Below are positions 37,110-50,860 of a stretch of DNA of 64,000 nt, piece by piece. This DNA is from Bombus terrestris (Eukaryota; Arthropoda; Insecta; Hymenoptera; Apidae): contig NW_025963597.1 in NCBI RefSeq assembly GCF_910591885.1, forward strand, positions 186,001 through 250,000, given 5' to 3'. The translations under genes and the position numbers were made by a program. Every line of letters starts with the position of its first letter. The stretch's first letter is position 1. The notes under the pieces are model-generated. The model was not told where the DNA came from and made no database searches. It saw only the letters and a program-made list of their open reading frames with translations.

Positions 37110-40100
37110 GTCCAACGATGTCCAACGGTGTCCCACGTTGTCCCACGTTGTCCCACGTTGTCCCACGATGTCCCACGTTGTCCCACGTTGTCCCACGTTG
37201 TCCCACGTTGTCCCACGTTGTCCCACGTTGTCCCACGTTCTCCCACGTTGTCCCACGTTGTCCCACGTTGTCCCACGGTGTCCAACGATGTCCAACGGTG
37301 TCCAACGGTGTCCCACGGTGTCCAACGGTGTCCCACGTTGTCCCACGTTGTCCCACGTTGTCCCACGTTGTCCCACGTTGTCCCACGTTGTCCCACGTTG
37401 TCCAACGATGTCCAACGGTGTCCCACGTTGTCCCACGTTGTTCCATGGTTTCCCACGTTGTCCCACGTTGTCCCACGTTGTCCCACGGTGTCCAACGATG
37501 TCCAACGGTGTCCAACGGTGTCCCACGTTGTCCCACGTTGTCCCACAGTGTCCAACGATGTCCAACGGTGTCCCACGTTGTCCAACGATGTCCAACGGTG
37601 TCCCACGTTGTCCCACGTTGTCCCACGTTGTCCCACGTTGTCCCACGTTGTCCCACGATGTCCCACGTTGTCCCACGTTGTCCCACGTTGTCCCACGTTG
37701 TCCCACGTTGTCCCACGTTGTCCCACGTTGTCCCACGTTGTCCCACGGTGTCCAACGATGTCCAACGGTGTCCAGCGATGTCCAACGGTGTCCCACGTTG
37801 TCCCACGTTTTCCCACGTTGTCCCACGTTGTCCCACGGTGTCCAACGATGTCCAACGATGTCCAACGGTGTCCCACGTTGTCCCACGTTGTTCCATGGTT
37901 TCCCACGTTGTCCCACGTTGTCCCACGTTGTCCCACGTTGTCCCACGTTGTCCCACGTTGTCCCACGTTGTCCCACGATGTCCCACGTTGTCCCACGATG
38001 TCCCACGTTGTCCCACGGTGTCCAACAATGTCCAACGGTGTCCCACGTTGTCCAACGGTGTCCCACGTTGTCCCACGTTGTTCCACGTTGTCCCACGTTG
38101 TCCCACGATGTCCCACGTTGTCCCACGTTGTCCCACGTTGTCCCACGTTGTCCCACGTTGTCCCACGTTGTCCCACGTTGTCCCACGTTGTCCCACGTTG
38201 TCCCACGTTGTCCCACGTTGTCCCACGGTGTCCAACGATGTCCAACGGTGTCCAACGGTGTCCCACGGTGTCCAACGGTGTCCCACGTTGTCCCACGTTG
38301 TCCCACGTTGTCCCACGTTGTCCCACGTTGTCCCACGTTGTCCCACGTTGTCCGACGATGTCCAACGGTGTCCCACGTTGTCCCACGTTGTTCCATGGTT
38401 TCCCACGTTGTCCCACGTTGTCCCACGTTGTCCCACGGTGTCCAACGATGTCCAACGGTGTCCAACGGTGTCCAACGGTGTCCAACGGTGTCCAACGGTG
38501 TCCCACGTTGTCCCACGTTGTCCCACGTTGTCCCACGGTGTCCAACGATGTCCAACGGTGTCCCACGTTGTCCCACGTTGTCCCACGTTGTCCCACGTTG
38601 TCCCACGTTGTCCCACGGTGTCCCACGTTGTCCCACGTTGTCCCACGTTGTCCCACGTTGTCCCACGTTGTCCCACGTTGTCCCACGTTGTCCCACGTTG
38701 TCCCACGTTGTCCCACGTTGTCCCACGTTGTCCCACGTTGTCCCACGTTGTCCCACGGTGTCCAACGGTGTCCAACGATGTCCCACGTTGTCCCACGTTG
38801 TCCCACGTTGTCCCACGTTGTCCCACGATGTCCCACGTTGTCCCACGTTGTCCCACGTTGTCCCACGTTGTCCCACGTTGTCCCACGTTGTCCCACGTTG
38901 TCCCACGTTGTCCCACGTTGTCCCACGGTGTCCAACGATGTCCAACGGTGTCCAGCGATGTCCAACGGTGTCCCACGTTGTCCCACGTTGTCCCACGGTG
39001 TCCAACGATGTCCAACGATGTCCAACGGTGTCCCACGTTGTCCCACGTTGTCCCATGGTTTCCCACGTTGTCCCACGTTGTCCCACGTTGTCCCACGGTG
39101 TCCAACGATGTCCAACGGTGTCCAACGGTGTCCAACGGTGTCCAACGGTGTCCCACGTTGTCCCACGTTGTCCCACGTTGTCCCACGATGTCCCACGTTG
39201 TCCCACGTTGTCCCACGTTGTCCCACGATGTCCCACGTTGTCCCACGTTGTCCCACGTTGTCCCACGTTGTCCCACGTTGTCCCACGATGTCCCACGTTG
39301 TCCCACGTTGTCCCACGTTGTCCCACGTTGTCCCACGTTGTCCGACGATGTCCAACGATGTCCAACGGTGTCCCACGTTGTCCCACGTTGTCCCACGTTG
39401 TCCCACGTTGTCCCACGTTGTCCCACGATGTCCCACGTTGTCCCACGTTGTCCCACGTTGTCCCACGATGTCCCACGTTGTCCCACGTTGTCCCACGTTG
39501 TCCCACGGTGTCCAACGATGTCCAACGGTGTCCAACGGTGTCCAACGGTGTCCAACGGTGTCCAACGGTGTCCCACGTTGTCCCACGTTGTCCCACGTTG
39601 TCCCACGTTGTCCCACGTTGTCCCACGGTGTCCAACGATGTCCAACGGTGTCCAGCGATGTCCAACGGTGTCCCACGTTGTCCCACGTTGTCCCACGGTG
39701 TCCAACGATGTCCAACGATGTCCAACGGTGTCCCACGTTGTCCCACGTTGTTCCATGGTTTCCCACGTTGTCCCACGTTGTCCCACGTTGTCCCACGGTG
39801 TCCAACGATGTCCAACGGTGTCCAACGGTGTCCAACGGTGTCCAACGGTGTCCCACGTTGTCCCACGTTGTCCCACGTTGTCCCACGATGTCCCACGTTG
39901 TCCCACGTTGTCCCACGTTGTCCAACGGTGTCCCACGTTGTCCCACGTTGTCCCACGGTGTCCAACGATGTCCAACGGTGTCCCACGTTGTCCAACGATG
40001 TCCAACGGTGTCCCACGTTGTCCCACGTTGTCCCACGTTGTCCCACGTTGTCCCACGTTGTCCCACGATGTCCCACGTTGTCCCACGTTGTCCCACGTTG

Positions 40101-43100
40101 TCCCACGTTGTCCCACGTTGTCCCACGTTGTCCCACGTTGTCCCACGTTGTCCCACGTTGTCCCACGTTGTCCCACGTTGTCCCACGTTGTCCCACGTTG
40201 TCCCACGTTGTCCCACGTTGTCCCACGTTGTCCGACGATGTCCAACGGTGTCCCACGTTGTCCCACGTTGTCCCACGTTGTCCCACGTTGTCCCACGGTG
40301 TCCAACGGTGTCCAACGATGTCCCACGTTGTCCCACGTTGTCCCACGTTGTCCCACGTTGTCCCACGATGTCCCACGTTGTCCCACGTTGTCCCACGTTG
40401 TCCCACGTTGTCCCACGTTGTCCCACGTTGTCCCACGTTGTCCCACGTTGTCCCACGTTGTCCCACGGTGTCCAACGATGTCCAACGGTGTCCAGCGATG
40501 TCCAACGGTGTCCCACGTTGTCCCACGTTGTCCCACGTTGTCCCACGTTGTCCCACGGTGTCCAACGATGTCCAACGATGTCCAACGGTGTCCCACGTTG
40601 TCCCACGTTGTTCCATGGTTTCCCACGTTGTCCCACGTTGTCCCACGTTGTCCCACGGTGTCCAACGATGTCCAACGGTGTCCAACGGTGTCCAACGGTG
40701 TCCAACGGTGTCCCACGTTGTCCCACGTTGTCCCACGTTGTCCCACGTTGTCCCACGTTGTCCCACGATGTCCCACGTTGTCCCACGTTGTCCCACGTTG
40801 TCCCACGGTGTCCAACAATGTCCAACGGTGTCCCACGTTGTCCAACGGTGTCCCACGTTGTCCCACGTTGTCCCACGTTGTCCCACGTTGTCCCACGGTG
40901 TCCCACGTTGTCCCACGTTGTCCCACGTTGTCCCACGTTGTCCCACGTTGTCCCACGTTGTCCCACGTTGTCCCACGTTGTCCCACGTTGTCCCACGTTG
41001 TCCCACGTTGTCCCACGGTGTCCAACGATGTCCAACGGTGTCCAACGGTGTCCCACGGTGTCCAACGGTGTCCCACGTTGTCCCACGTTGTCCCACGTTG
41101 TCCCACGTTGTCCCACGTTGTCCCACGTTGTCCCACGTTGTCCGACGATGTCCAACGGTGTCCCACGTTGTCCCACGTTGTTCCATGGTTTCCCACGTTG
41201 TCCCACGTTGTCCCACGTTGTCCCACGGTGTCCAACGATGTCCAACGGTGTCCAACGATGTCCAACGATGTCCAACGGTGTCCCACGATGTCCAACGATG
41301 TCCAACGATGTCCAACGGTGTCCAACGGTGTCCAACGGTGTCCCACGGTGTCCAACGGTGTCCCACGTTGTCCCACGTTGTCCCACGTTGTCCCACGTTG
41401 TCCCACGATGTCCCACGTTGTCCAACGGTGTCCAACGGTGTCCAACGATGTCCAACGATGTCCAACGGTGTCCCACGATGTCCAACGATGTCCAACGATG
41501 TCCAACGATGTCCAACGGTGTCCCACGTTGTCCCACGTTGTCCCACGTTGTCCCACGTTGTCCCACGGTGTCCAACGATGTCCAACGATGTCCAACGGTG
41601 TCCAACGGTGTCCCACGGTGTCCAACGGTGTCCCACGTTGTCCCACGTTGTCCCACGTTGTCACACGTTGTCCCACGTTGTCCCACGTTGTCCCACGTTG
41701 TCCCACGTTGTCCCACGTTGTCCAACGATGTCCAACGGTGTCCCACGTTGTCCCACGTTGTTCCATGGTTTCCCACGTTGTCCCACGTTGTCCCACGTTG
41801 TCCCACGTTGTCCCACGTTGTCCCACGGTGTCCCACGGTGTCCAACGATGTCCCACGGTGTCCCACGTTGTCCCACGTTGTCCCACGTTGTCCCACGTTG
41901 TCCCACGTTGTCCCACGATGTCCCACGTTGTCCCACGTTGTCCCACGTTGTCCCACGTTGTCCCACGTTGTCCCACGTTGTCCCACGTTGTCCCACGTGG
42001 TCCCACGTTGTCCCACGTTGTCCCACGGTGTCCAACGATGTCCAACGGTGTCCCACGTTGTCCCACGTTGTTCCATGGTTTCCCACGTTGTCCCACGTTG
42101 TCCCACGTTGTCCCACGTTGTCCCACGTTGTCCCACGTTGTCCCACGATGTCCCACGTTGTCCCACGTTGTCCCACGTTGTCCCACGTTGTCCCACGATG
42201 TCCCACGTTGTCCCACGTTGTCCCACGTTGTCCCACGTTGTCCCACGTTGTCCCACGTTGTCCCACGGTGTCCAACGGTGTCCAACGATGTCCCACGTTG
42301 TCCCACGTTTTCCCACGTTGTCCCACGTTGTCCCACGATGTCCCACGTTGTCCCACGTTGTCCCACGTTGTCCCACGTTGTCCCACGTTGTCCCACGTTG
42401 TCCCACGTTGTCCCACGTTGTCCCACGTTGTCCCACGGTGTCCAACGATGTCCAACGGTGTCCAGCGATGTCCAACGGTGTCCCACGTTGTCCCACGTTT
42501 TCCCACGTTGTCCCACGTTGTCCCACGGTGTCCAACGATGTCCAACGATGTCCAACGGCGTCCCACGTTGTCCCACGTTGTTCCATGGTTTCCCACGTTG
42601 TCCCACGTTGTCCCACGTTGTCCCACGGTGTCCAACGATGTCCAACGGTGTCCAACGGTGTCCAACGGTGTCCAACGGTGTCCCACGTTGTCCCACGTTG
42701 TCCCACGTTGTCCCACGATGTCCCACGTTGTCCCACGTTGTCCCACGTTGTCCCACGTTGTCCCACGATGTCCCACGTTGTCCCACGTTGTCCCACGTTG
42801 TCCCACGTTGTCCGACGTTGTCCCACGTTGTCCCACGTTGTCCCACGTTGTCCCACGTTGTCCCACGTTGTCCCACGTTGTCCCACGGTGTCCAACGATG
42901 TCCAACGGTGTCCAACGGTGTCCCACGTTGTCCCACGTTGTCCCACGTTGTCCCACGTTGTCCCACGTTGTCCCACGTTGTCCCACGTTGTCCCACGTTG
43001 TCCAACGATGTCCAACGGTGTCCCACGTTGTCCCACGTTGTGCCACGTTGTCCCACGTTGTCCCACGTTGTCCCACGTTGTCCCACGGTGTCCAACGATG

Positions 43101-46100
43101 TCCAACGATGTCCAACGGTGTCCCACGTTGTCCCACGTTGTTCCATGGTTTCCCACGTTGTCCCACGTTGTCCCACGTTGTCCCACGATGTCCCACGTTG
43201 TCCCACGTTGTCCCACGTTGTCCCACGGTGTCCAACGATGTCCAACGGTGTCCCACGTTGTCCCACGTTGTCCCACGATGTCCCACGTTGTCCAACGGTG
43301 TCCAACGGTGTCCAACGATGTCCAACGATGTCCAACGGTGTCCCACGATGTCCAACGATGTCCAACGATGTCCAACGGTGTCCCACGTTGTCCCACGTTG
43401 TCCCACGTTGTCCCACGTTGTCCCACGGTGTCCAACGATGTCCAACGATGTCCAACGGTGTCCAACGGTGTCCCACGGTGTCCAACGGTGTCCCACGTTG
43501 TCCCACGTTGTCCCACGTTGTCCCACGTTGTCCCACGTTGTCCCACGTTGTCCCACGTTGTCCAACGATGTCCAACGGTGTCCCACGTTGTCCCACGTTG
43601 TTCCATGGTTTCCCACGTTGTCCCACGTTGTCCCACGTTGTCCCACGTTGTCCCACGTTGTCCCACGGTGTCCCACGGTGTCCAACGATGTCCAACGGTG
43701 TCCCACGTTGTCCCACGTTGTCCCACGTTGTCCCACGTTGTCCCACGTTGTCCCACGATGTCCCACGTTGTCCCACGTTGTCCCACGTTGTCCCACGTTG
43801 TCCCACGTTGTCCCACGTTGTCCCACGTTGTCCCACGTGGTCCCACGTTGTCCCACGTTGTCCCACGGTGTCCAACGATGTCCAACGGTGTCCCACGTTG
43901 TCCCACGTTGTCCCACGTTGTCCCACGTTGTCCCACGATGTCCCACGTTGTCCCACGTTGTCCCACGTTGTCCCACGTTGTCCCACGTTGTCCCACGTTG
44001 TCCCACGTTCTCCCACGTTGTCCCACGTTGTCCCACGTTGTCCCACGGTGTCCAACGATGTCCAACGGTGTCCAACGGTGTCCCACGGTGTCCAACGGTG
44101 TCCCACGTTGTCCCACGTTGTCCCACGTTGTCCCACGTTGTCCCACGTTGTCCCACGTTGTCCCACGTTGTCCAACGATGTCCAACGGTGTCCCACGTTG
44201 TCCCACGTTGTTCCATGGTTTCCCACGTTGTCCCACGTTGTCCCACGTTGTCCCACGTTGTCCCACGTTGTCCCACGTTGTCCCACGATGTCCCACGTTG
44301 TCCCACGTTGTCCCACGTTGTCCCACGATGTCCCACGTTGTCCCACGTTGTCCCACGTTGTCCCACGTTGTCCCACGTTGTCCCACGTTGTCCCACGTTG
44401 TCCCACGTTGTCCCACGTTGTCCCACGGTGTCCAACGGTGTCCAACGATGTCCCACGTTGTCCCACGTTGTCCCACGTTGTCCCACGTTGTCCCACGTTG
44501 TCCCACGTTGTCCCACGTTGTCCCACGTTGTCCCACGTTGTCCCACGTTGTCCCACGTTGTCCCACGTTGTCCCACGTTGTCCCACGGTGTCCAACGATG
44601 TCCAACGGTGTCCAGCGATGTCCAACGGTGTCCCACGTTGTCCCACGTTTTCCCACGTTGTCCCACGTTGTCCCACGGTGTCCAACGATGTCCAACGATG
44701 TCCAACGGTGTCCCACGTTGTCCCACGTTGTTCCATGGTTTCCCACGTTGTCCCACGTTGTCCCACGTTGTCCCACGGTGTCCAACGATGTCCAACGGTG
44801 TCCAACGGTGTCCAACGGTGTCCAACGGTGTCCCACGTTGTCCCACGTTGTCCCACGTTGTCCCACGATGTCCCACGTTGTCCCACGTTGTCCCACGTTG
44901 TCCCACGTTGTCCCACGATGTCCCACGTTGTCCCACGTTGTCCCACGTTGTCCCACGTTGTCCGACGTTGTCCCACGTTGTCCCACGTTGTCCCACGTTG
45001 TCCCACGTTGTCCCACGTTGTCCCACGTTGTCCCACGTTGTCCCACGGTGTCCCACGTTGTCCCACGTTGTCCCACGTTGTCCCACGTTGTCCCACGTTG
45101 TCCCACGTTGTCCCACGTTGTCCCACGTTGTCCCACGGTGTCCAACGATGTCCAACGATGTCCAACGGTGTCCCACGTTGTCCCACGTTGTTCCATGGTT
45201 TCCCACGTTGTCCCACGTTGTCCCACGTTGTCCCACGGTGTCCAACGATGTCCAACGGTGTCCAACGGTGTCCAACGGTGTCCAACGGTGTCCCACGTTG
45301 TCCCACGTTGTCCCACGTTGTCCCACGTTGTCCCACGATGTCCCACGTTGTCCCACGTTGTCCCACGTTGTCCCACGTTGTCCCACGTTGTCCCACGTTG
45401 TCCCACGTTGTCCCACGTTGTCCCACGATGTCCCACGTTGTCCCACGTTGTCCCACGTTGTCCCACGTTGTCCCACGGTGTCCAACGATGTCCAACGGAG
45501 TCCAACGGTGTCCCACGGTGTCCAACGGTGTCCCACGTTGTCCCACGTTGTCCCACGTTGTCCCACGTTGTCCCACGTTGTCCCACGATGTCCCACGTTG
45601 TCCCACGTTGTCCGACGTTGTCCCACGTTGTCCCACGTTGTCCCACGTTGTCCCACGGTGTCCAACGATGTCCAACGATGTCCAACGGTGTCCCACGTTG
45701 TCCCACGTTGTTCCATGGTTTCCCACGTTGTCCCACGTTGTCCCACGTTGTCCCACGGGGTCCAACGATGTCCAACGGTGTCCAACGGTGTCCAACGGTG
45801 TCCAACGGTGTCCCACGTTGTCCCACGTTGTCCCACGTTGTCCCACGTTGTCCCACGTTGTCCCACGATGTCCCACGTTGTCCCACGTTGTCCCACGTTG
45901 TCCCACGATGTCCCACGTTGTCCCACGTTGTCCCACGTTGTCCCACGTTGTCCCACGATGTCCCACGTTGTCCCACGTTGTCCCACGTTGTCCCACGATG
46001 TCCCACGTTGTCCCACGTTGTCCCACGTTGTCCCACGTTGTCCCACGTTGTCCCACGTTGTCCCACGGTGTCCAACGGTGTCCAACGATGTCCCACGTTG

Positions 46101-47340
46101 TCCCACGTTGTCCCACGTTGTCCCACGTTGTCCCACGTTGTCCCACGTTGTCCCACGATGTCCCACGTTGTCCCACGTTGTCCCACGTTGTCCCACGATG
46201 TCCCACGTTGTCCCACGTTGTCCCACGTTGTCCCACGTTGTCCCACGTTGTCCCACGTTGTCCCACGGTGTCCAACGGTGTCCAACGATGTCCCACGTTG
46301 TCCCACGTTGTCCCACGTTGTCCCACGTTGTCCCACGATGTCCCACGTTGTCCCACGTTGTCCCACGTTGTCCCACGTTGTCCCACGTTGTCCCACGTTG
46401 TCCCACGTTGTCCCACGTTGTCCCGCGGTGTCCAACGATGTCCAACGGTGTCCAGCGATGTCCAACGGTGTCCCACGTTGTCCCACGTTTTCCCACGTTG
46501 TCCCACGTTGTCCCACGGTGTCCAACGATGTCCAACGATGTCCAACGGTGTCCCACGTTGTCCCACGTTGTTCCATGGTTTCCCACGTTGTCCCACGTTG
46601 TCCCACGTTGTCCCACGGTGTCCAACGATGTCCAACGGTGTCCAACGGTGTCCAACGGTGTCCAACGGTGTCCCACGTTGTCCCACGTTGTCCCACGTTG
46701 TCCCACGATGTCCCACGATGTCCCACGTTGTCCCACGTTGTCCCACGTTGTCCCACGTTGTCCCACGTTGTCCCACGTTGTCCCACGTTGTCCCACGGTG
46801 TCCAACGATGTCCAACGGTGTCCAACGGTGTCCAACGGTGTCCAACGGTGTCCCACGTTGTCCCACGTTGTCCAACGGTGTCCCACGTTGTCCCACGTTG
46901 TCCCACGTTGTCCCACGTTGTCCCACGTTGTCCCACGGTGTCCAACGATGTCCAACGGTGTCCAACGGTGTCCAACGGTGTCCAACGGTGTCCCACGTTG
47001 TCCCACGTTGTCCCACGTTGTCCCACGATGTCCCACGTTGTCCCACGTTGTCCCACGTTGTCCCACGTTGTCCCACGATGTCCCACGTTGTCCCACGTTG
47101 TCCCACGTTGTCCCACGTTGTCCCACGTTGTCCCACGTTGTCCCACGTTGTCCCACGTTGTCCCACGTTGTCCCACGTTGTCCCACGGTGTCCAACGATG
47201 TCCAACGGTGTCCAAAGGTGTCCCACGGTGTCCAACGGTGTCCCACGTTGTCCCACGTTGTCCCACGTTGTCCCACGTTGTCCCACGTTGTCCAACGTTG
47301 TCCAACGGTGTCCCACGTTGTCCCACGTTGTTCCATGGTT
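37110..47340 (+). repeat. Source segment of the 14-17 kb domain-C duplications
   Basis: Three parts of this segment recur downstream. 37,110-37,560 matches 53,730-54,180 at 16,620 bp (block TCCCACGTTC 37,231/53,851; GTTCCATGGT 37,441/54,061). 39,950-44,300 matches 54,160-58,540 at 14,210-14,240 bp (GTCCAACAAT 40,811/55,021; GTCACACGTT 41,661/55,871; GTGCCACGTT 43,041/57,271). 43,040-47,340 matches 59,680-64,000 at 16,640-16,670 bp (AG variant with a terminal A 45,491/62,141; GTCCAGCGAT 46,451/63,121; GTCCAAAGGT 47,211/63,871). The stretch of about 2.4 kb between 37,560 and 39,950 has no counterpart at the matching downstream point. Confidence 0.8.
41230..41640 (+). repeat. Island rich in A-at-5 units
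   Basis: From about 41,230 to 41,510 AA and AG units predominate, broken by CA units and one CT-rich stretch at about 41,361-41,420. A second short group lies before 41,640. A at position 5 turns GGG into GG on the - strand, so these groups break the four-GGG pattern that surrounds them. The same island recurs at 55,440-55,850, inside the 14.2-kb duplication. Confidence 0.65.
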
Positions 47341-49200
47341 TCCCACGTTGTCCCACGTTGTCCCACGTTGTCCCACGGTGTCCAACGATGTCCAACGGTG
47401 TCCCACGTTGTCCAACGGTGTCCCACGTTGCCCCACGTTGTCCCACGTTGTCCCACGTTGTCCCACGTTGTCCCACGTTGTCCAACGATGTCCAACGGTG
47501 TCCCACGTTGTCCCACGTTGTTCCATGGTTTCCCACGTTGTCCCACGTTGTCCCACGTTGTCCCACGGTGTCCAACGATGTCCAACGGTGTCCAACGGTG
47601 TCCAACGGTGTCCCACGGTGTCCCACGTTGTCCCACGTTGTCCCACGTTGTCCCACGTTGTCCCACGATGTCCCACGTTGTCCCACGTTGTCCCACGTTG
47701 TCCCACGATGTCCCACGTTGTCCCACGTTGTCCCACGTTGTCCCACGTTGTCCCACGATGTCCCACGTTGTCCCACGTTGTCCCACGTTGTCCCACGTTG
47801 TCCCACGTTGTCCCACGTTGTCCCACGTTGTCCCACGTTGTCCCACGTTGTCCCACGTTGTCCCACGTTGTCCCACGTTGTCCCACGTTGTCCCACGATG
47901 TCCCACGTTGTCCCACGTTGTCCCACGTTGTCCCACGTTGTCCCACGGTGTCCAACGATGTCCAACGGTGTCCAACGGTGTCCCACGGTGTCCAACGGTG
48001 TCCCACGTTGTCCCACGTTGTCCCACGTTGTCCCACGTTGTCCCACGTTGTCCCACGATGTCCCACGTTGTCCCACGTTGTCCGACGTTGTCCCACGTTG
48101 TCCCACGTTGTCCCACGTTGACCCACGGTGTCCAACGATGTCCAACGATGTCCAACGGTGTCCCACGTTGTCCCACGTTGTTCCATGGTTTCCCACGTTG
48201 TCCCACGTTGTCCCACGTTGTCCCACGGTGTCCAACGATGTCCAACGGTGTCCAACGGTGTCCAACGGTGTCCAACGGTGTCCCACGTTGTCCCACGTTG
48301 TCCCACGTTGTCCCACGTTGTCCCACGTTGTCCCACGATGTCCCACGTTGTCCCACGTTGTCCCACGTTGTCCCACGATGTCCCACGTTGTCCCACGTTG
48401 TCCCACGTTGTCCCACGTTGTCCCACGTTGTCCCACGTTGTCCCACGTTGTCCCACGTTGTCCCACGTTGTCCCACGTTGTCCCACGGTGTCCAACGGTG
48501 TCCCACGATGTCCCACGTTGTCCCACGTTGTCCCACGTTGTCCCACGTTGTCCCACGTTGTCCCACGTTGTCCCACGGTGTCCAACGATGTCCAACGATG
48601 TCCAACGGTGTCCCACGTTGTCCCACGTTGTTCCATGGTTTCCCACGTTGTCCCACGTTGTCCCACGTTGTCCCACGGTGTCCAACGATGTCCAACGGTG
48701 TCCAACGGTGTCCAACGGTGTCCAACGGTGTCCCACGTTGTCCCACGTTGTCCCACGTTGTCCCACGTTGTCCCACGATGTCCCACGTTGTCCCACGTTG
48801 TCCCACGTTGTCCCACGATGTCCCACGTTGTCCCACGTTGTCCCACGTTGTCCCACGTTGTCCCACGATGTCCCACGTTGTCCCACGTTGTCCCACGTTG
48901 TCCCACGTTGTCCCACGGTGTCCAACGATGTCCAACGGTGTCCAACGGTGTCCCACGGTGTCCAACGGTGTCCCACGTTGTCCCACGTTGTCCCACGTTG
49001 TCCCACGTTGTCCCACGTTGTCCCACGATGTCCCACGTTGTCCCACGTTGTCCGACGTTGTCCCACGTTGTCCCACGTTGTCCCACGTTGTCCCACGGTG
49101 TCCAACGATGTCCAACGATGTCCAACGGTGTCCCACGTTGTCCCACGTTGTTCCATGGTTTCCCACGTTGTCCCACGTTGTCCAACGTTGTCCCACGGTG

Positions 49201-50850
49201 TCCAACGATGTCCAACGGTGTCCAACGGTGTCCAACGGTGTCCAACGGTGTCCCACGTTGTCCCACGTTGTCCCACGTTGTCCCACGTTGTCCCACGTTG
49301 TCCCACGATGTCCCACGTTGTCCCACGTTGTCCCACGTTGTCCCACGATGTCCCACGTTGTCCCACGTTGTCCCACGTTGTCCCACGTTGTCCCACGATG
49401 TCCCACGTTGTCCCACGTTGTCCCACGTTGTCCCACGTTGTCCCACGGTGTCCAACGATGTCCAACGGTGTCCAACGGTGTCCCACGGTGTCCAACGGTG
49501 TCCCACGTTGTCCCACGTTGTCCCACGTTGTCCCACGTTGTCCCACGTTGTCCCACGATGTCCCACGTTGTCCCACGTTGTCCCACGTTGTCCCACGTTG
49601 TCCCACGTTGTCCCACGGTGTCCAACGATGTCCAACGGTGTCCAACGGTGTCCAACGGTGTCCAACGATGTCCAACGATGTCCAACGATGTCCAACGGTG
49701 TCCAACGATGTCCAACGATGTCCAACGGTGTCCCACGATGTCCAACGATGTCCAACGATGTCCAACGGTGTCCAACGATGTCCAACGGTGTCCAACGATG
49801 TCCAACGATGTCCAACGGTGTCCCACGATGTCCAACGATGTCCAACGATGTCCAACGGTGTCCAACGGTGTCCAACGGTGTCCCACGGTGTCCAACGGTG
49901 TCCCACGTTGTCCCACGTTGTCCCACGTTGTCCCACGTTGTCCCACGATGTCCCACGTTGTCCAACGGTGTCCAACGGTGTCCAACGATGTCCAACGATG
50001 TCCAACGGTGTCCCACGATGTCCAACGATGTCCAACGGTGTCCAACGGTGTCCAACGGTGTCCAACGGTGTCCCACGTTGTCCCACGTTGTCCCACGTTG
50101 TCCCACGTTGTCCCACGTTGTCCCACGATGTCCCACGTTGTCCCACGTTGTCCCACGTTGTCCCACGATGTCCCACGTTGTCCCACGTTGTCCCACGTTG
50201 TCCCACGTTGTCCCACGATGTCCCACGTTGTCCCACGTTGTCCCACGTTGTCCCACGTTGTCCCACGGTGTCCAACGATGTCCAACGGTGTCCAACGGTG
50301 TCCCACGGTGTCCAACGGTGTCCCACGTTGTCCCACGTTGTCCCACGTTGTCCCACGTTGTCCCACGTTGTCCCACGATGTCCCACGTTGTCCCACGTTG
50401 TCCCACGTTGTCCCACGTTGTCCCACGTTGTCCCACGGTGTCCAACGATGTCCAACGGTGTCCAACGGTGTCCAACGGTGTCCAACGATGTCCAACGATG
50501 TCCAACGATGTCCAACGGTGTCCAACGATGTCCAACGATGTCCAACGGTGTCCCACGATGTCCAACGATGTCCAACGATGTCCAACGGTGTCCAACGATG
50601 TCCAACGGTGTCCAACGATGTCCAACGATGTCCAACGGTGTCCCACGATGTCCAACGATGTCCAACGATGTCCAACGGTGTCCAACGGTGTCCAACGGTG
50701 TCCCACGGTGTCCAACGGTGTCCCACGTTGTCCCACGTTGTCCCACGTTGTCCCACGTTGTCCCACGATGTCCCACGTTGTCCAACGGTGTCCAACGGTG
50801 TCCAACGATGTCCAACGATGTCCAACGGTGTCCCACGATGTCCAACGATG
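49201..50850 (+). repeat. 820-bp tandem duplication
   Basis: Blocks 49,201-50,030 match 50,021-50,850 at 820 bp (82 units). I checked this at the AA and four AG start word, the CA unit 49,301/50,121, the CG word 49,441/50,261, the A-rich island 49,621/50,441 and the CG 49,881/50,701. I found no difference inside the matched span. Identical copies at this length suggest a very recent event, or an assembly repeat. Confidence 0.8.
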
Positions 50851-50860
50851 TCCAACGATG
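49620..50860 (+). repeat. Paired islands rich in AA/AG units
   Basis: Two islands (about 49,620-49,890 and 50,440-50,710), each followed by a shorter AA/AG group (about 49,961-50,070 and 50,781-50,860), are copies within the 820-bp duplication. AA units come in pairs or triplets separated by single AG or CA units, denser than anywhere else I noticed. A related shorter island lies at about 51,580-51,750. The function is unknown; a distinct repeat subfamily is my reading. Confidence 0.6.

Larger units (their letters stand above)
5731..48129 (+). repeat. Rare GACCCACGTT units (in-frame TGA)
   Basis: GACCCACGTT starts at 5,731, 9,721, 14,251, 29,160 and 48,120, and AACCCACGTT at 21,631. These changes at positions 1-2 create TGA or TAA across the unit junction and are the main + strand stop codons in the window. 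Four of the six (5,731, 9,721, 14,251, 21,631) sit at the same point of the macro-repeat, about 40 bp after CTCCAACGGT, and mark one ancestral mutation. The 29,160 and 48,120 units have different neighbours, so they are either separate mutations or remnants. Confidence 0.85.
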
